The notes beneath the pieces are model-generated. The model did not search any database. It was given only the letters and a program-made list of their open reading frames with translations, and had not been told where the DNA came from. The position numbers and the translations under genes were made by a program. 64,000 bases of DNA from Bacillus infantis NRRL B-14911 (GTDB lineage: Bacteria; Bacillota; Bacilli; Bacillales; Cytobacillaceae), in the NCBI RefSeq assembly GCF_000473245.1, contig NC_022524.1:3868501-3932500 (forward strand), given 5' to 3'. Of this stretch, positions 45,844 through 55,502 are shown piece after piece. How positions within the stretch are numbered: the stretch's first letter is position 1; the number at the start of each line of letters is the position of its first letter.

Positions 45844-46817
45844 TATTGGACACCCTTTTCAATCTTGGCCTGTACAAATTGGTGCAGCTTTTTTCCGCCC
45901 TTCAGGATATTGCGGAGCTCCGCCCGTTCTTCCCTTGGAAGGTTTCTTACATTCAAGTAGTGTGAAGCCTCATAAGAGCGGGCACTGGAGAAAATGGATT
46001 CCCTGCAGGCCAGCAGAAGGCGGAAATTGCGCTCTGCCTTTTCCAGCGCATCCTTATACTCTGCCTTTTCCGCAAGCCTGCTGATTCTTTCAAGTGTGGA
46101 GGTTTCAAAAAACCCTTCCTTCATCGCCAATAGACGGATGCTGTTAACATAGGGAAGGAAAGCAGTCTGCTTCAAGTCTATGAAGCCCTCAAATTTTCCT
46201 TTTTCCTCAACAAGGATCTGGCCCAGGGGACCAACAGCCGGTTTTATATGCATGCTATTCTCTGCAAGCCTTTTTAAAAGTCTGGGACCTGCCATCATCT
46301 TAGTGTGCACATAAGATTTAAGCTCACTGATATACACTCCGCTTCCTTCCAGGGCCCTCGCATCATAAAAAATCTGCAGATACCGGATCGACTCCCAGCT
46401 CTCCTCCTCAATCCATCGCTCCAGCTGCTCTTTCCAGGCTTCCGCTGTTCTCCGCCATAAAGGGTTGCTGCTCATCACCTTGCCTTCACAATAGGGATAT
46501 CCCGTTTCATTCAGGCCATATGACAGCTCTTGCCCCAGTTCCTGAAAGTACGCTGCTTCCTCTTCCCCCCCGGTAAAAACAATGCCGTGATCCTGGTCAC
46601 TGATGACACCCTGCTCCAGCCTGCCTCCGCTGCCGGTCACAAACCAGACAAAATCCGATTCATCCGGCCCTTTTCTAACCTTTTGCACAGACTGCCTGAA
46701 CACGTATTTCATCGCTTCATCATGGATTTCATTTATTTTGGATGTACTGGCGGCAGCCATGAAGATCCGGCTGTCCTTCCATTCCCTGATTTCTGCATAT
46801 GACTGAAAATCCTGCAA
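45843..46817 (-). CDS. DUF294 nucleotidyltransferase-like protein
   Basis: 324 residues. The GSGGRLEQGVISDQDHG motif (about 62-78; acidic D74 and D76) is the nucleotidyltransferase active-site loop of DUF294, related to the GlnD uridylyltransferase N-terminus. The C-terminal helical DUF294_C part follows. Unlike many relatives it lacks the N-terminal cyclic-nucleotide and CBS domains, so any regulation must come from elsewhere. Lies 58 nt downstream of the ammonium transporter and is probably separated from it by the terminator at 46847. GlnD-like similarity next to amt is suggestive but not proof of a nitrogen role. Confidence 0.82.
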   Translation of the reverse strand: MQDFQSYAEIREWKDSRIFMAAASTSKINEIHDEAMKYVFRQSVQKVRKGPDESDFVWFVTGSGGRLEQGVISDQDHGIVFTGGEEEAAYFQELGQELSYGLNETGYPYCEGKVMSSNPLWRRTAEAWKEQLERWIEEESWESIRYLQIFYDARALEGSGVYISELKSYVHTKMMAGPRLLKRLAENSMHIKPAVGPLGQILVEEKGKFEGFIDLKQTAFLPYVNSIRLLAMKEGFFETSTLERISRLAEKAEYKDALEKAERNFRLLLACRESIFSSARSYEASHYLNVRNLPREERAELRNILKGGKKLHQFVQAKIEKGVQ

Positions 46818-46846
46818 ATAAACGCACTCCCTTTATATGAAGAAAA

Positions 46847-46873
46847 CATAAGGCCCCATGAAGAGGCCTTATG
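46847..46873 (-). terminator. Terminator of amt
   Basis: Perfect 9-bp stem CATAAGGCC/GGCCTTATG with a loop of 9 nt, immediately after the amt stop; T-rich stretch (TTTTCTTC) on the minus strand follows. Confidence 0.6.
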
Positions 46874-46874
46874 C

Positions 46875-48140
46875 TCATGAAGATAATTTATTATCTTTCG
46901 AAAGGAAAACCTCCGGGTATCCATAGCTGCCATGCTCACTGACATCAAGGCCCATAATTTCTTCTTCCTCAGATACACGCAAGCCATTCATAACCTTCTT
47001 TGCTATAAGAAGGATGACAAATGATACGGCAAAAGCATAGAGGGCAGATACAGCAACACCCATGAATTGGACTCCCAGCTGTGTGAATCCTCCTCCGTAG
47101 AATAATCCAGGCTGGCCGACTGTAGCCAATTCCGGGGTGGCAAAGAATCCGGTTGACAATGTGCCCCATACCCCTGCAGCTCCATGGACAGAAAGGGCGT
47201 ATATCGGATCATCAATTCTCAGTTTCTCGAAGAATCGGACACTATAGAAAACGAGTATTCCCGCAACAAACCCAATCAGTACAGCTGCCCATGTGTCAAC
47301 GAAGGCACAGGATGCTGTTATGGCAACAAGGCCAGCCAGGGCGCCATTCAGCATTGTCGTAATATCCGATTTGCCGAGAACCACCCATGAGATCAGGAGC
47401 GCTGCGACCGCCCCTGCTCCTGCAGCAAGATTGGTATTCAGGGCAACAAATCCAAAGAATGCTCCGTCAACAGAAACGGTGCTTCCTGCATTGAATCCGA
47501 ACCAGCCAATCCAAAGGATCAAGACCCCAAGGGCAGTGAATACCTGGTTATGTCCGTAAATATTATTGGCAGAGCCATCTTTATTATATTTGCCGATTCT
47601 TGGTTTAAGAAGGAGGGTCGCTGCCAATGCCGCCATCGCCCCTGTCAGGTGAACGACAGTTGAGCCGGCAAAATCCTGCTTCCCATGTTCAGCCAGCCAT
47701 CCCCCGCCCCAGATCCAATGGGCAACCACCGGATAGACAAGTGCTGAAAACAGAATCGTAAATATCAGATAGATTGAAAGTTTTGCCCTTTCTGCGAAGC
47801 CGCCGAGGGCAATCGTGATGGAGATTCCTGCAAAAGCAAGCTGGAAGAGGAAAAATACTGATGAGGAAAGACTCATTCCTTCAATTTCATATCCTGAATA
47901 AAAAAAGTGCGATAAACCTGTAAAGAAATTGCCGTTGTCGCCAAAAATAAATCCAAAGCCGACAGCCCAAAAAACGAGTGAGGCAAGCCCGAATGTAAAA
48001 ATGGTCTTCCCCGCGATATGGCCGGCATTTTTCATTCGTGTAGACCCGGCCTCCAGCATAATGAATCCGCCAAGCATGAAGATGACCAGGACTGCACTAA
48101 CCATGACCCATAAACTGTTCATCAAAAAAGTTGTATCCAC
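46875..48140 (-). CDS. amtB: Ammonium transporter (Amt/NrgA)
   Basis: 421 residues with 11 hydrophobic segments. Family marks: LAGAMAALAATLLLKPRIGKY with the central pore His-containing STVVHLTGAMAAL, and SVHGAAGVWG with the second pore histidine near residue 330. It imports ammonium when it is scarce. Only amt is present; the PII gene glnK (nrgB) that follows it in most Bacillus is missing here. Upstream two TnrA/GlnR boxes, so expression should rise under nitrogen limitation. Confidence 0.94.
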   Translation of the reverse strand: MDTTFLMNSLWVMVSAVLVIFMLGGFIMLEAGSTRMKNAGHIAGKTIFTFGLASLVFWAVGFGFIFGDNGNFFTGLSHFFYSGYEIEGMSLSSSVFFLFQLAFAGISITIALGGFAERAKLSIYLIFTILFSALVYPVVAHWIWGGGWLAEHGKQDFAGSTVVHLTGAMAALAATLLLKPRIGKYNKDGSANNIYGHNQVFTALGVLILWIGWFGFNAGSTVSVDGAFFGFVALNTNLAAGAGAVAALLISWVVLGKSDITTMLNGALAGLVAITASCAFVDTWAAVLIGFVAGILVFYSVRFFEKLRIDDPIYALSVHGAAGVWGTLSTGFFATPELATVGQPGLFYGGGFTQLGVQFMGVAVSALYAFAVSFVILLIAKKVMNGLRVSEEEEIMGLDVSEHGSYGYPEVFLSKDNKLSS

Positions 48141-48186
48141 TTTCTCTCCCCCTCAAATAATGTATGCTTATCATCTAACAAATTCA

Positions 48187-48203
48187 TGTTAGATAATATA
48201 ACA
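48187..48203. promoter_or_regulatory. TnrA/GlnR box 1 upstream of amt
   Basis: TGTTAGATAATATAACA, a perfect match to TGTNA-N7-TNACA, 47 nt upstream of the amt ATG. The AT-rich centre also fits TnrA. Confidence 0.8.
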
Positions 48204-48277
48204 TTAAGTTTCTTACCCTTATTTTATCTCTTTTCAAACAGGTGTCAATGAGTATTTTAAAGTTTCTGATAACTATA

Positions 48278-48294
48278 TGTTAATTAAACTAACA
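48278..48294. promoter_or_regulatory. TnrA/GlnR box 2 upstream of amt
   Basis: TGTTAATTAAACTAACA, again perfect for TGTNA-N7-TNACA, 74 bp upstream of box 1, a whole number (about seven) of helical turns, so both would sit on one face of DNA. Confidence 0.78.
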
Positions 48295-48411
48295 TGAAAC
48301 CGCTATCTTCCTTGATATATATGGTTTTACTTTTTTGGGGAAAAAGTTAAAAGGGATTTACGGAAGGGGACCAGATTTAATGGCTGAACTGAATTTTGTA
48401 TAAAAAAAGAA

Positions 48412-48429
48412 GAGGGCAACTGCCCCCTC
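48412..48429 (-). terminator. Terminator of fdh operon
   Basis: Stem GAGGGC/GCCCCCTC around AACT with one bulged C, followed by TTCTTTTTTTATAC on the minus strand; 8 nt after the DUF1641 stop. Confidence 0.7.
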
Positions 48430-48436
48430 CTGATCA

Positions 48437-48976
48437 TCACTCTTCTTGCTTCCTCTGCTCTTCGATTTGTTCCTGCGGAAGCTGGGTATTCCGCTCCAGC
48501 TCCTTCGTTTCCTGTCCCATTCCTTTCAGGAAGGTCAGCAGCAGGGTGACGGCCCTGTTGACTTCAGGATCCTTGAGAGATCTGGCCAGATCAAAAAAGC
48601 TTGTTTTTTCCTGAGTATCTCCTGCTTCCGCCACCCTGGCAATGCCTGAGTCGATTTTAAGCAGAAACGGCTCCAGCTGTTTGACATTGATCATGCCCAG
48701 TGTACCGCCCATCAGGAGCAAATTCTTCAATGTGTTCGAGGTTTCCGGCTTGTCAGCCGCCCTGACAAGGATGTCGAGGACTTTGTCTCCCTGGCCAAAC
48801 AGTCCGCTGAGCAGGGAAAGCACCCCCCGGTCATGCATATTCCTCATGACCTTGAGCGACTCCAGGATGGCTTCTTTATTATCAATCAGGGCATCTTCCA
48901 CTTCCATCAGATCTTTTTTACGCTTTTCTTCCTCGCTTAATGTCTTGCGCTGGATGTGCGTGATCGCTTTAGCCAT
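48437..48976 (-). CDS. DUF1641 protein, formate dehydrogenase partner
   Basis: 179 residues of the DUF1641 family (YrhD/YjgD group), always found next to FdhF-like subunits in Bacilli. Helical with no signal or metal motif; the hydrophobic core [19 protein letters not shown] is the recognisable part. It overlaps the end of the fdh alpha subunit by 8 nt. Proposed to be an electron-transfer or assembly subunit, not proven. Confidence 0.88.
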   Translation of the reverse strand: MAKAITHIQRKTLSEEEKRKKDLMEVEDALIDNKEAILESLKVMRNMHDRGVLSLLSGLFGQGDKVLDILVRAADKPETSNTLKNLLLMGGTLGMINVKQLEPFLLKIDSGIARVAEAGDTQEKTSFFDLARSLKDPEVNRAVTLLLTFLKGMGQETKELERNTQLPQEQIEEQRKQEE

Positions 48977-51938
48977 GTTCTCGCTCCTTTTTCACAAGAT
49001 CTCCCGGGAAAATATAATCCTTCCGTGCCCACTTTTTCTGGACCTGTACACCAATCTGCGGCTGCGGGTTTCCGTAGCGGTGGTTGATTCTAGGAAGCGG
49101 ATCTTCGCCCTTGGCCTTCAGGATCTCCATTTTTGCCCGGATTTCTTTATAAGCCGGCGTATCTGTATCTTTATCTGCGTAGCTGCTTGTCAGCAGATTG
49201 ATGGCAGCCTCTCCCCTGTCATTCATCGGAAGGTACACTTCCTTCCCTTTTACCCTGTCGGTGATATGGCATTGCACCTTCACATTCCCATAAGGAGATG
49301 AAAGCCTTACAAGCGTGCCGCTTTCCAGTCCGCGCTCTTCTGCAAGCTCCGGAGATACCTCCAGGAACACGCTTGGTGTCTTCTCGCTGATTCCTTTGGA
49401 ACGGTACGTCATATTGCCTTCATGGAAATGCTCAAGAAGGCGCCCATTATTGATATGGAGATCATACTCTTCCTCAAACTCCAGCGGCTTCGTCCAATCG
49501 ACCGGCACGAGCCTTGCCCTGCCATCTTCAAACGGGAACCTTTCTGTATATAAAAGCGGGGTATCCTGCCCATCCTCCGCCACCGGCCATTGCAGACTGT
49601 TATATCCTTCAAGCCTTTCATACGTCACACCGGAATATAAAGGCATCAGCCTGGAGGCTTCTTCCATGATTTCAGATGGATGCGTGTAGTTCCAGCCTGC
49701 TCCAAGGCTGTTGGCAATTTCCATGATGATCTGCCAGTCAGGCTTTGAGTCCCCAAGCGGTTCAAGAGCCTGGTACAGTCTTTGGATCCTGCGCTCGGTA
49801 TTGGTGAATGTCCCTTCCTTTTCAAGGCTCGGACTTGCAGGAAGGACAACATCGGCGAACTCCGCCGTCTTGCTGAGGAAAATATCCTGGACCACGAAGA
49901 AATCAAGCTTCTCAAACGCAGCATGCACATGATTGATATTTGAATCAACGAGTCCCATATCTTCACCCTTCAGGTACATGGCCTTAAGGGTGCCGGCGTG
50001 AATGCCTTCCACCATTTCGTGGTTATTGAGCCCTGGCTCGCCCGGAAGCTCTGTTCCCCATGCCAGCTCATACTTCTTCCTGATCTCAGGATCGGCGACT
50101 TCCTGGTATCCCGGGAACATATTCGGCATGCTGCCGAAATCGCTCGCCCCCTGGACATTGTTATGTCCTCTAAGCGGGTAAGCCCCTGCACCCGGCTTTG
50201 CATAGTTGCCAGTGACAAGCAGAAGATTAGAGATGGCTGTACTGGCATCACTGCCGCCCATATGCTGGGTGATGCCCATCGCCCAGAGTGCGCAGACAGA
50301 TTTTGCCCTGCCGATCATTTCTGCCATATCAATCAGCTGTTCCAGCGCAATGCCCGTCACTTCAGCCGCATACTCCATCGTGTACTTTTCCAGATTCTTC
50401 GTGAATTCATCCAGTCCGTTTACTTTTTCAGCAAGGAACTCTTCATCTGCCATGCCATTGTCAATAATATATTTGGCCACAGCTGACAGCCAGACAATAT
50501 CAGTGCCTGCCTTAGGCTGCACGAACAGATCGGCCCTGTCGGCCATTTCATGCTTCCGCAGGTCTGCCACAATCAGTTTCTGGCCGCCAAGTTTATGCGA
50601 CCTCTTCACCCTGGTGGAGAGGACAGGATGGGATTCTGCTGTATTGGAACCTATAATAAGGACAAGATCTGACATTTGGATATCCCGGATGCTGCCTGCA
50701 TCCCCGCCATAGCCGACCGTCCTGAACAGCCCGACGGTCGCAGGAGTCTGGCAGTATCTGGAGCAGTTATCGATGTTATTTGTTCCAATTACTGCACGGC
50801 CAAGCTTCTGCATCAGAAAAGACTCCTCATTTGTACATTTAGAGGAAGAAATGAAGCTCATGGCCTGTGCCCCATGTTCATTTTTAATTTCGGTGAAACG
50901 GCGGGCAATCAGGCTGATGGCTTCATCCCATTCCGCCTCCCTGAAGAATTCTCCTTCCCGGATCAACGGCTTTGTCAGGCGCTCTTCGCTATTGACAAAA
51001 TCCCAGCCGAACTTCCCTTTCACACACGTGGAAATTCCATTTGCAGGGGCTTCCGGCTGCGGATCCACCTTCAGGATTTCACGGCCCTTTGTCCAGACAT
51101 CAAAGCTGCAGCCCACTCCGCAGTACGTGCAGACCGTTTTCGTTTTTTTAATCCGCTCATCGCGCATCGCGGCTTCCATATCTGAGATGGCAAGAATTGA
51201 TCCGTACCCTGTCTCGACATTTTTAGTGATTTCGATCATCGGCCGGAGCGTCTGCTTGGCAATACCGGTTAAATAGCCGGCTTCCCCTTCCATGCCTTTT
51301 TCCAGCATGGCATTGCACGGACAGACGGTTGAACAGTGTCCGCATGAAACACAAGAAGACTCATTGATTGGGACATCATTATCCCAGATGACCCTTGGTT
51401 TTTCACGTTCCCAGTCGATTGTCAGCGTCTCTGTCACCTGCACATCCTGGCATGCTTCCACACAGCGTCCGCAAAGGATGCACTGATCCGGATCATACCG
51501 GTAGAAAGGATGGGAATTATCCGCAGGATACGGTTTCTGTGCAAAAGGGACGCTCTGATGGTTGATTTTCATTTCTTTGACTGTGTTATGTACTTCGCAT
51601 CCGCCGTTATTATAATCGCATACTGTGCAGTAAAGCTCATGATTGGTCAGGATGCGGTCCATCCCGATAACCTGTGCTTCCTTTACATCCGCTGATACCG
51701 TATCAATGATATCCCCATCGTTGAGCTTGGTTGAGCATGACCTGACAAGCTCCCCATTCACACTGACGATGCAGGTATCACATGTTTCAATCGGCCCGAG
51801 GCTCGGGTGATAGCACACATTCGGCACCTCCACCGATGAGTTCTGCAATAGCTGAAGGATGGTTGTCTCATCACCTGCCGCCACCTTCACTTCAGCACCA
51901 TTTAGTTTTACTTGGTATGTATCAGGCAAATCACTCAT
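48969..51938 (-). CDS. fdhF: Formate dehydrogenase alpha subunit (FdhF/YrhE type)
   Basis: 989 residues. In order: 2Fe-2S ferredoxin domain with C42, C53, C56, C68; the His-Cys3 cluster H100, C104, C107, C114; two 4Fe-4S clusters (C153/156/159/163 and C196/199/202/206); the catalytic-domain 4Fe-4S (C270, C273, C277, C305); and C396 in RYCQTPA as molybdenum/tungsten ligand in place of selenocysteine. It oxidises formate to CO2, cytoplasmic, using a bis-MGD cofactor. Co-transcribed with DUF1641. fdhD and cofactor genes are not in the window. Confidence 0.95.
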   Translation of the reverse strand: MSDLPDTYQVKLNGAEVKVAAGDETTILQLLQNSSVEVPNVCYHPSLGPIETCDTCIVSVNGELVRSCSTKLNDGDIIDTVSADVKEAQVIGMDRILTNHELYCTVCDYNNGGCEVHNTVKEMKINHQSVPFAQKPYPADNSHPFYRYDPDQCILCGRCVEACQDVQVTETLTIDWEREKPRVIWDNDVPINESSCVSCGHCSTVCPCNAMLEKGMEGEAGYLTGIAKQTLRPMIEITKNVETGYGSILAISDMEAAMRDERIKKTKTVCTYCGVGCSFDVWTKGREILKVDPQPEAPANGISTCVKGKFGWDFVNSEERLTKPLIREGEFFREAEWDEAISLIARRFTEIKNEHGAQAMSFISSSKCTNEESFLMQKLGRAVIGTNNIDNCSRYCQTPATVGLFRTVGYGGDAGSIRDIQMSDLVLIIGSNTAESHPVLSTRVKRSHKLGGQKLIVADLRKHEMADRADLFVQPKAGTDIVWLSAVAKYIIDNGMADEEFLAEKVNGLDEFTKNLEKYTMEYAAEVTGIALEQLIDMAEMIGRAKSVCALWAMGITQHMGGSDASTAISNLLLVTGNYAKPGAGAYPLRGHNNVQGASDFGSMPNMFPGYQEVADPEIRKKYELAWGTELPGEPGLNNHEMVEGIHAGTLKAMYLKGEDMGLVDSNINHVHAAFEKLDFFVVQDIFLSKTAEFADVVLPASPSLEKEGTFTNTERRIQRLYQALEPLGDSKPDWQIIMEIANSLGAGWNYTHPSEIMEEASRLMPLYSGVTYERLEGYNSLQWPVAEDGQDTPLLYTERFPFEDGRARLVPVDWTKPLEFEEEYDLHINNGRLLEHFHEGNMTYRSKGISEKTPSVFLEVSPELAEERGLESGTLVRLSSPYGNVKVQCHITDRVKGKEVYLPMNDRGEAAINLLTSSYADKDTDTPAYKEIRAKMEILKAKGEDPLPRINHRYGNPQPQIGVQVQKKWARKDYIFPGDLVKKEREHG

Positions 51939-52143
51939 CCTTTCTCACTTAATCATTTTCCTGCTAACAATCCCTCTACCCTCCTTTTTCCAAAATAAAC
52001 ATCCGAGGAAAAGCGGTTTCACTTGTATGTCTAAGGTCTTAGAAGAAAATCATGCGGAGGTGCATTAAAGGAGATTGGATCTTCCGGTAGAATACAAACA
52101 AGGACAATTTAATGCTAAATATAATATAGAAAGAGGTTCCCAT

Positions 52144-52992
52144 ATGAAAAAAATCATTCTGTTATTCCTGGTTATCACCGGTCTTTACCTGGCCTTTACA
52201 AGCTTCAGCCATTTCAGCTGGCTGGGCCTGGGCGCAAACGGAAAGGAAAAAGCTTCAGCCGAGCGGGTAAGCCGGATTGAAGTAAATGTGTCAGGAGTAG
52301 AGACAACTATCATCCAGGAAGAAAGAGATACCGTTGAAGCCGTTCTGGATGGCAAGGGTGAAGTGAACGTGAAGAAAAACGGCAGGACAATAAAGGTCGA
52401 TTATAAACGAAAATGGCCTCACTGGTTCGGCGGCTTTGAAAAGACAGAGCTCAGCATTTATATCCCTCAAGACTATGACAAAGATCTGGACATCAATCTC
52501 GGCTCCGGAGATTTTGATTTTGCCGGCAATGAACCGATAAAGCTGCGGGACGTCTCTCTGGATATGAGCTCAGGAGATGTTATGCTCGGAGACCTTCAAG
52601 TCCGGGAATTTGAGCTTAACGGCGCATCTGGAGAACTATTCATCTCTTCATTGAAAGCAGAAGAAGCAGACCTTGAAATCAGTTCAGGCAGCACCATCAT
52701 TGACAGCTTAGAAGGAAAACTTGAGGCCGGCATCGCATCAGGAGAGCTCGGCATCAAAATGAAAAAGCTTGCGGCACCTATCGACCTGGATGTCAGCTCA
52801 GGCGATGTCCAGCTCGATTTGCCTGATAGTGCCAGCTTTACACTTGATGCCCATTACAGCAGCGGTGACATTCATGCAGATGTCCCCATGGACCAAAAAG
52901 AAGTGAAAGACAACCGCATAAGCGGCTTCAATAAGGAAGGCAAACATGAAATCAAAGTTGATGTTTCCAGCGGTGATGTCAGCATTTATTAA
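52144..52992 (+). CDS. DUF4097 beta-repeat membrane-anchored protein
   Basis: 282 residues: an N-terminal membrane helix (about 3-22), then a repetitive beta region with motif SSGD/ASGE occurring eight times every 19-27 residues (SGSGDFDF, SSGDVML, ASGELFI, SSGSTII, ASGELGI, SSGDVQL, SSGDIHA, SSGDVSI). DUF4097 proteins often sit with LiaI/PspC-type stress genes, but none are here. AAAGAGG is 7 nt before the ATG; an earlier ATG at 52075 lacks the signal-anchor start. Likely outside the membrane; role unknown. Confidence 0.82.
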   Translation: MKKIILLFLVITGLYLAFTSFSHFSWLGLGANGKEKASAERVSRIEVNVSGVETTIIQEERDTVEAVLDGKGEVNVKKNGRTIKVDYKRKWPHWFGGFEKTELSIYIPQDYDKDLDINLGSGDFDFAGNEPIKLRDVSLDMSSGDVMLGDLQVREFELNGASGELFISSLKAEEADLEISSGSTIIDSLEGKLEAGIASGELGIKMKKLAAPIDLDVSSGDVQLDLPDSASFTLDAHYSSGDIHADVPMDQKEVKDNRISGFNKEGKHEIKVDVSSGDVSIY

Positions 52993-52998
52993 TCTGGA

Positions 52999-53028
52999 AA
53001 GGGCCCCTCATTAGGAAGGTAGGCCCTT
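52999..53028. terminator. Hairpin between convergent genes
   Basis: Stem AAGGGCC/GGCCCTT followed by CTTTTCTTTC on the plus strand, 7 nt after the DUF4097 stop. It overlaps the end of the converging nucleotidyltransferase gene. Confidence 0.6.
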
Positions 53029-53811
53029 CTTTTCTTTCAGGATGGACGAAGATAAATGATCCATCAGCTGAAGCGCATCCGTGATCATATCTAGTTCCGG
53101 TGCTTCCGGAGGTGTATTCCCCTTTCGGACAAGCAGAGCCAATTCAATCACTGAATGCCATTTTTCCGGCATATTCATGAGCCCATATTTCCCTGCCCCT
53201 GCTTTGGAGGTGATCCCGTTCTCCCGAATGGTATAAAACTGCCGCAGCAGGCCCAGTATGCTCCACTCCAGCTCTTCATAAATCATCTCTGCCGGAAGCG
53301 CCATAATTCTTTTCGGGTCAGCTTTCATTGCCTCCGTTCTTTTCCGCCAGTACGACTGGCTGTTCTCCCTGATATATTCAGCCAGGTCCTCCTCCCGAAC
53401 AGGGATAGAAAGATCTGAAATGTCTGGGCCCCTTAATCTGACTCCATGATCTTTTAAGATTCTCCACATGACCGGGTTAAAGGGCGCGCCCTCTTTAAAT
53501 TCTCCGCCATTATAGATATAGCGGGATTCCGCTGCAAGACTGCCAAGGTCGTCCCATATGATATAGCAGCCATCCAGTTCTGGAGATTGATGCTTAAAAG
53601 CAAGCTCTCCATGGACCCTGATAAGCCGATCTGCTTCCTCCTGACTTAAGACACCTTTTGTTACCGCAATAAAGTCAATATCGCTTTTGCCCGGCAGATA
53701 AGCTCCGAGCGCGGCAGAGCCATGGATATACAGGCCTTCCAGCCTGCCTGGCAGATAACGGTCGGCCAGTTCCATATACTCTTCCATTATCAGATAAAAT
53801 CCATTTCCCAA
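53011..53811 (-). CDS. DUF4111 / aminoglycoside adenylyltransferase-like nucleotidyltransferase
   Basis: 266 residues. The N-terminal nucleotidyltransferase domain has GSAALGAYLPGKSDIDF with the two catalytic aspartates (DID), and the C-terminal helical DUF4111 part follows, as in AadA/Spc enzymes. Resistance activity cannot be inferred; chromosomal homologues of this kind are often silent. I prefer a TTG at 53811 with GGGGGGAGG 7 nt upstream over the start at 53844, which is not canonical in that reading. Confidence 0.78.
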   Translation of the reverse strand: MGNGFYLIMEEYMELADRYLPGRLEGLYIHGSAALGAYLPGKSDIDFIAVTKGVLSQEEADRLIRVHGELAFKHQSPELDGCYIIWDDLGSLAAESRYIYNGGEFKEGAPFNPVMWRILKDHGVRLRGPDISDLSIPVREEDLAEYIRENSQSYWRKRTEAMKADPKRIMALPAEMIYEELEWSILGLLRQFYTIRENGITSKAGAGKYGLMNMPEKWHSVIELALLVRKGNTPPEAPELDMITDALQLMDHLSSSILKEKKGLPS

Positions 53812-53992
53812 TCTGCTGCCTCCCCCCTGAGATTTTCTTATCACCTTCTACTATTCGAGCCGGAAAATAAAAAACCTTCTGTAAAAGAGAAATTACCTGC
53901 CAGTCCTTCACTAAGGCCCCGGCATGCTGCTTCAGGTTAATTCATCGGTAAAAAGGGAAAGGACAATAAAAACGCTAAAGGAGAGAAATTCT

Positions 53993-54691
53993 TTGAAAAA
54001 AGCAATGATAGCTGCAGTTATTGTGCTTGCCGGCTGTTCTGACAGCAGCGGTGCCGAAGAAGAAGCTGTCTCCAGGCCAGCAGAGGAGCAGACAGCCGAG
54101 CAGATGATGATCGATGCCCCGCATATTTCCCAGAAGCCTGAGCTGATGAGGGGCTGCGAAGTGACAACTCTTGCCATGCTGCTCCAGGATGCTGGTGTCT
54201 CTGTTGACAAAATGACCCTATCCGAGGAAATCAAGCGGGTGCCTTTCGAGGAAAACGGTGTCCGCGGCAACATCCATGAAGGATTCGTCGGCAATATGAA
54301 GACAATGGATGAGCCTGGCCTTGGCGTTTATCATGAACCGGTCGCCGAACTGGCAGAAAACTATCTGCCGGGGAAAATAAAAGACATGACAGGTGAAAGC
54401 TTTGACTCTGTACTGGCGCAGGTCGAAGATGGCCGCCCTGTCTGGGTCATCGTCACCAGCACCTTCGATAAACTTCCTGAAAGCGAATGGGAAACATGGG
54501 AGACCGAAAGCGGACCTGTCAAAGTCACCTACAGCATGCATTCAGTCCTTGTCACAGGATTTGATGAACAAAACCTCTATGTTAATGACCCTCTCGACAA
54601 AAAAAACCGCAAGCTCCCGCGGGAAGAGTTCATAGCCGGCTGGGAGCAGATTGGAAAGCAGGCCATTACTTATGAGAAAGCGGCAGATTAA
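53993..54691 (+). CDS. C39-like cysteine peptidase lipoprotein
   Basis: 232 residues. Short signal peptide with lipobox LAGC (C15), Glu-rich linker, then a peptidase_C39_2 domain with C55 in MRGCEVTTLAMLL and H in YSMHSVLVTGFD, with VNDPL later: the papain-like Cys-His-Asp set. Secreted and lipid-anchored. The TTG start at 53993 has AAAGGAGAG 7 nt upstream and gives the proper signal peptide; a frame open from 53924 adds a hydrophilic stretch. Substrate unknown. Confidence 0.82.
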   Translation: MKKAMIAAVIVLAGCSDSSGAEEEAVSRPAEEQTAEQMMIDAPHISQKPELMRGCEVTTLAMLLQDAGVSVDKMTLSEEIKRVPFEENGVRGNIHEGFVGNMKTMDEPGLGVYHEPVAELAENYLPGKIKDMTGESFDSVLAQVEDGRPVWVIVTSTFDKLPESEWETWETESGPVKVTYSMHSVLVTGFDEQNLYVNDPLDKKNRKLPREEFIAGWEQIGKQAITYEKAAD

Positions 54692-54729
54692 CAAACGAAT
54701 CATTGGCATTCCAGCTTTATGATAACAGA

Positions 54730-54756
54730 AGGCAGAATTTGCTCTGCCTCTTTTTC
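54730..54756 (+). terminator. Terminator of C39-like gene
   Basis: Stem AGGCAGA/TCTGCCT with a 6-nt loop, then CTTTTTCCC; 38 nt after the stop. Confidence 0.7.
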
Positions 54757-54935
54757 CCATTCCTCCATGAGAGATGCCGCTGTATTCAGGAACCTTTCAT
54801 GGGCACTATCTCTAGCCATCTGTCCCCCTGCAGGTTTTTCTTCCGGGCCATAAAGGGAATCTGCAAACAGCCGCTTATTTTTCTACTTCTGCTGCTAAAA
54901 TCCAGCCGGCAGGACAACTTAATAAAGTGAAAAAC

Positions 54936-54969
54936 AAAAAAGACTGCTTCGCATGAAGCAATCTTTTTT
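54936..54969. terminator. Terminator of hxlR
   Basis: Long stem AAAAAAGACTGCTTC/GAAGCAATCTTTTTT with a single C-A mismatch and a GCAT loop; symmetrical A/T tails let it act in both directions. It ends 2 nt before the hxlR stop. Confidence 0.8.
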
Positions 54970-54971
54970 CG

Positions 54972-55337
54972 TCATTTTGCAGTCTGATCGGGATCCTGGC
55001 CAGAGTTTATGACGGTTTCCATATAATTTTTCCCCCAGCTGTACATGCTGTCCAGGATTGGCATGAGCGTCCTGCCCTGTTCAGTAAGGGAATATTCGAC
55101 CTTTGGCGGCACGACAGGATAAACTTCGCGGTGGACGATTGCATCTTCCTCCAGCTCGCGCAGCTGGTTGACGAGCATACGCTGGGTGATGCCCGGTATA
55201 AGGGCTTTGAGTTCGCCAAATCGTTTGGTGCCTTCTTTGCCCAGGTGCCATAAAATAATCATTTTCCACTTACCGCCAATCACGGAAAGAGTCAGTTCTT
55301 TTTCGCAGTTAAAGGTTTTATCCAGCATGCGGGACAT
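54972..55337 (-). CDS. hxlR: HxlR family transcriptional regulator
   Basis: 121 residues, winged-helix HxlR family: [20 protein letters not shown] and [21 protein letters not shown] are the recognition-region marks. It lacks C-terminal sensing domains, as usual. In B. subtilis HxlR activates hxlAB on formaldehyde; this gene is divergent from hxlA with a 165-bp gap, which holds GGCACT...AGTGCG inverted bases near 55382-55406. A conserved cysteine near the N-terminus (FNCEKEL, C11) is the proposed formaldehyde-reactive residue. ATG at 55337 with GGAGGT 7 nt upstream. Confidence 0.88.
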   Translation of the reverse strand: MSRMLDKTFNCEKELTLSVIGGKWKMIILWHLGKEGTKRFGELKALIPGITQRMLVNQLRELEEDAIVHREVYPVVPPKVEYSLTEQGRTLMPILDSMYSWGKNYMETVINSGQDPDQTAK

Positions 55338-55502
55338 CCCAACCACCTCCGAAGCCTATTATAACTCATTAGTATACTTTTAGGCACTATGTAAAAATAA
55401 AGTGCGTACTTATAATTGAGAGTTGTTATCTCTATAATAACATTCATACTGTGATATTCAAAAACACAGTTCATCCCAGACAATTATGAAGGAGTGAAAG
55501 AA

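Noticed and set aside
52075-52143. Earlier ATG for the DUF4097 protein
   Set aside because: Adds a hydrophilic stretch before the membrane anchor; the ATG at 52144 has a proper ribosome binding site.
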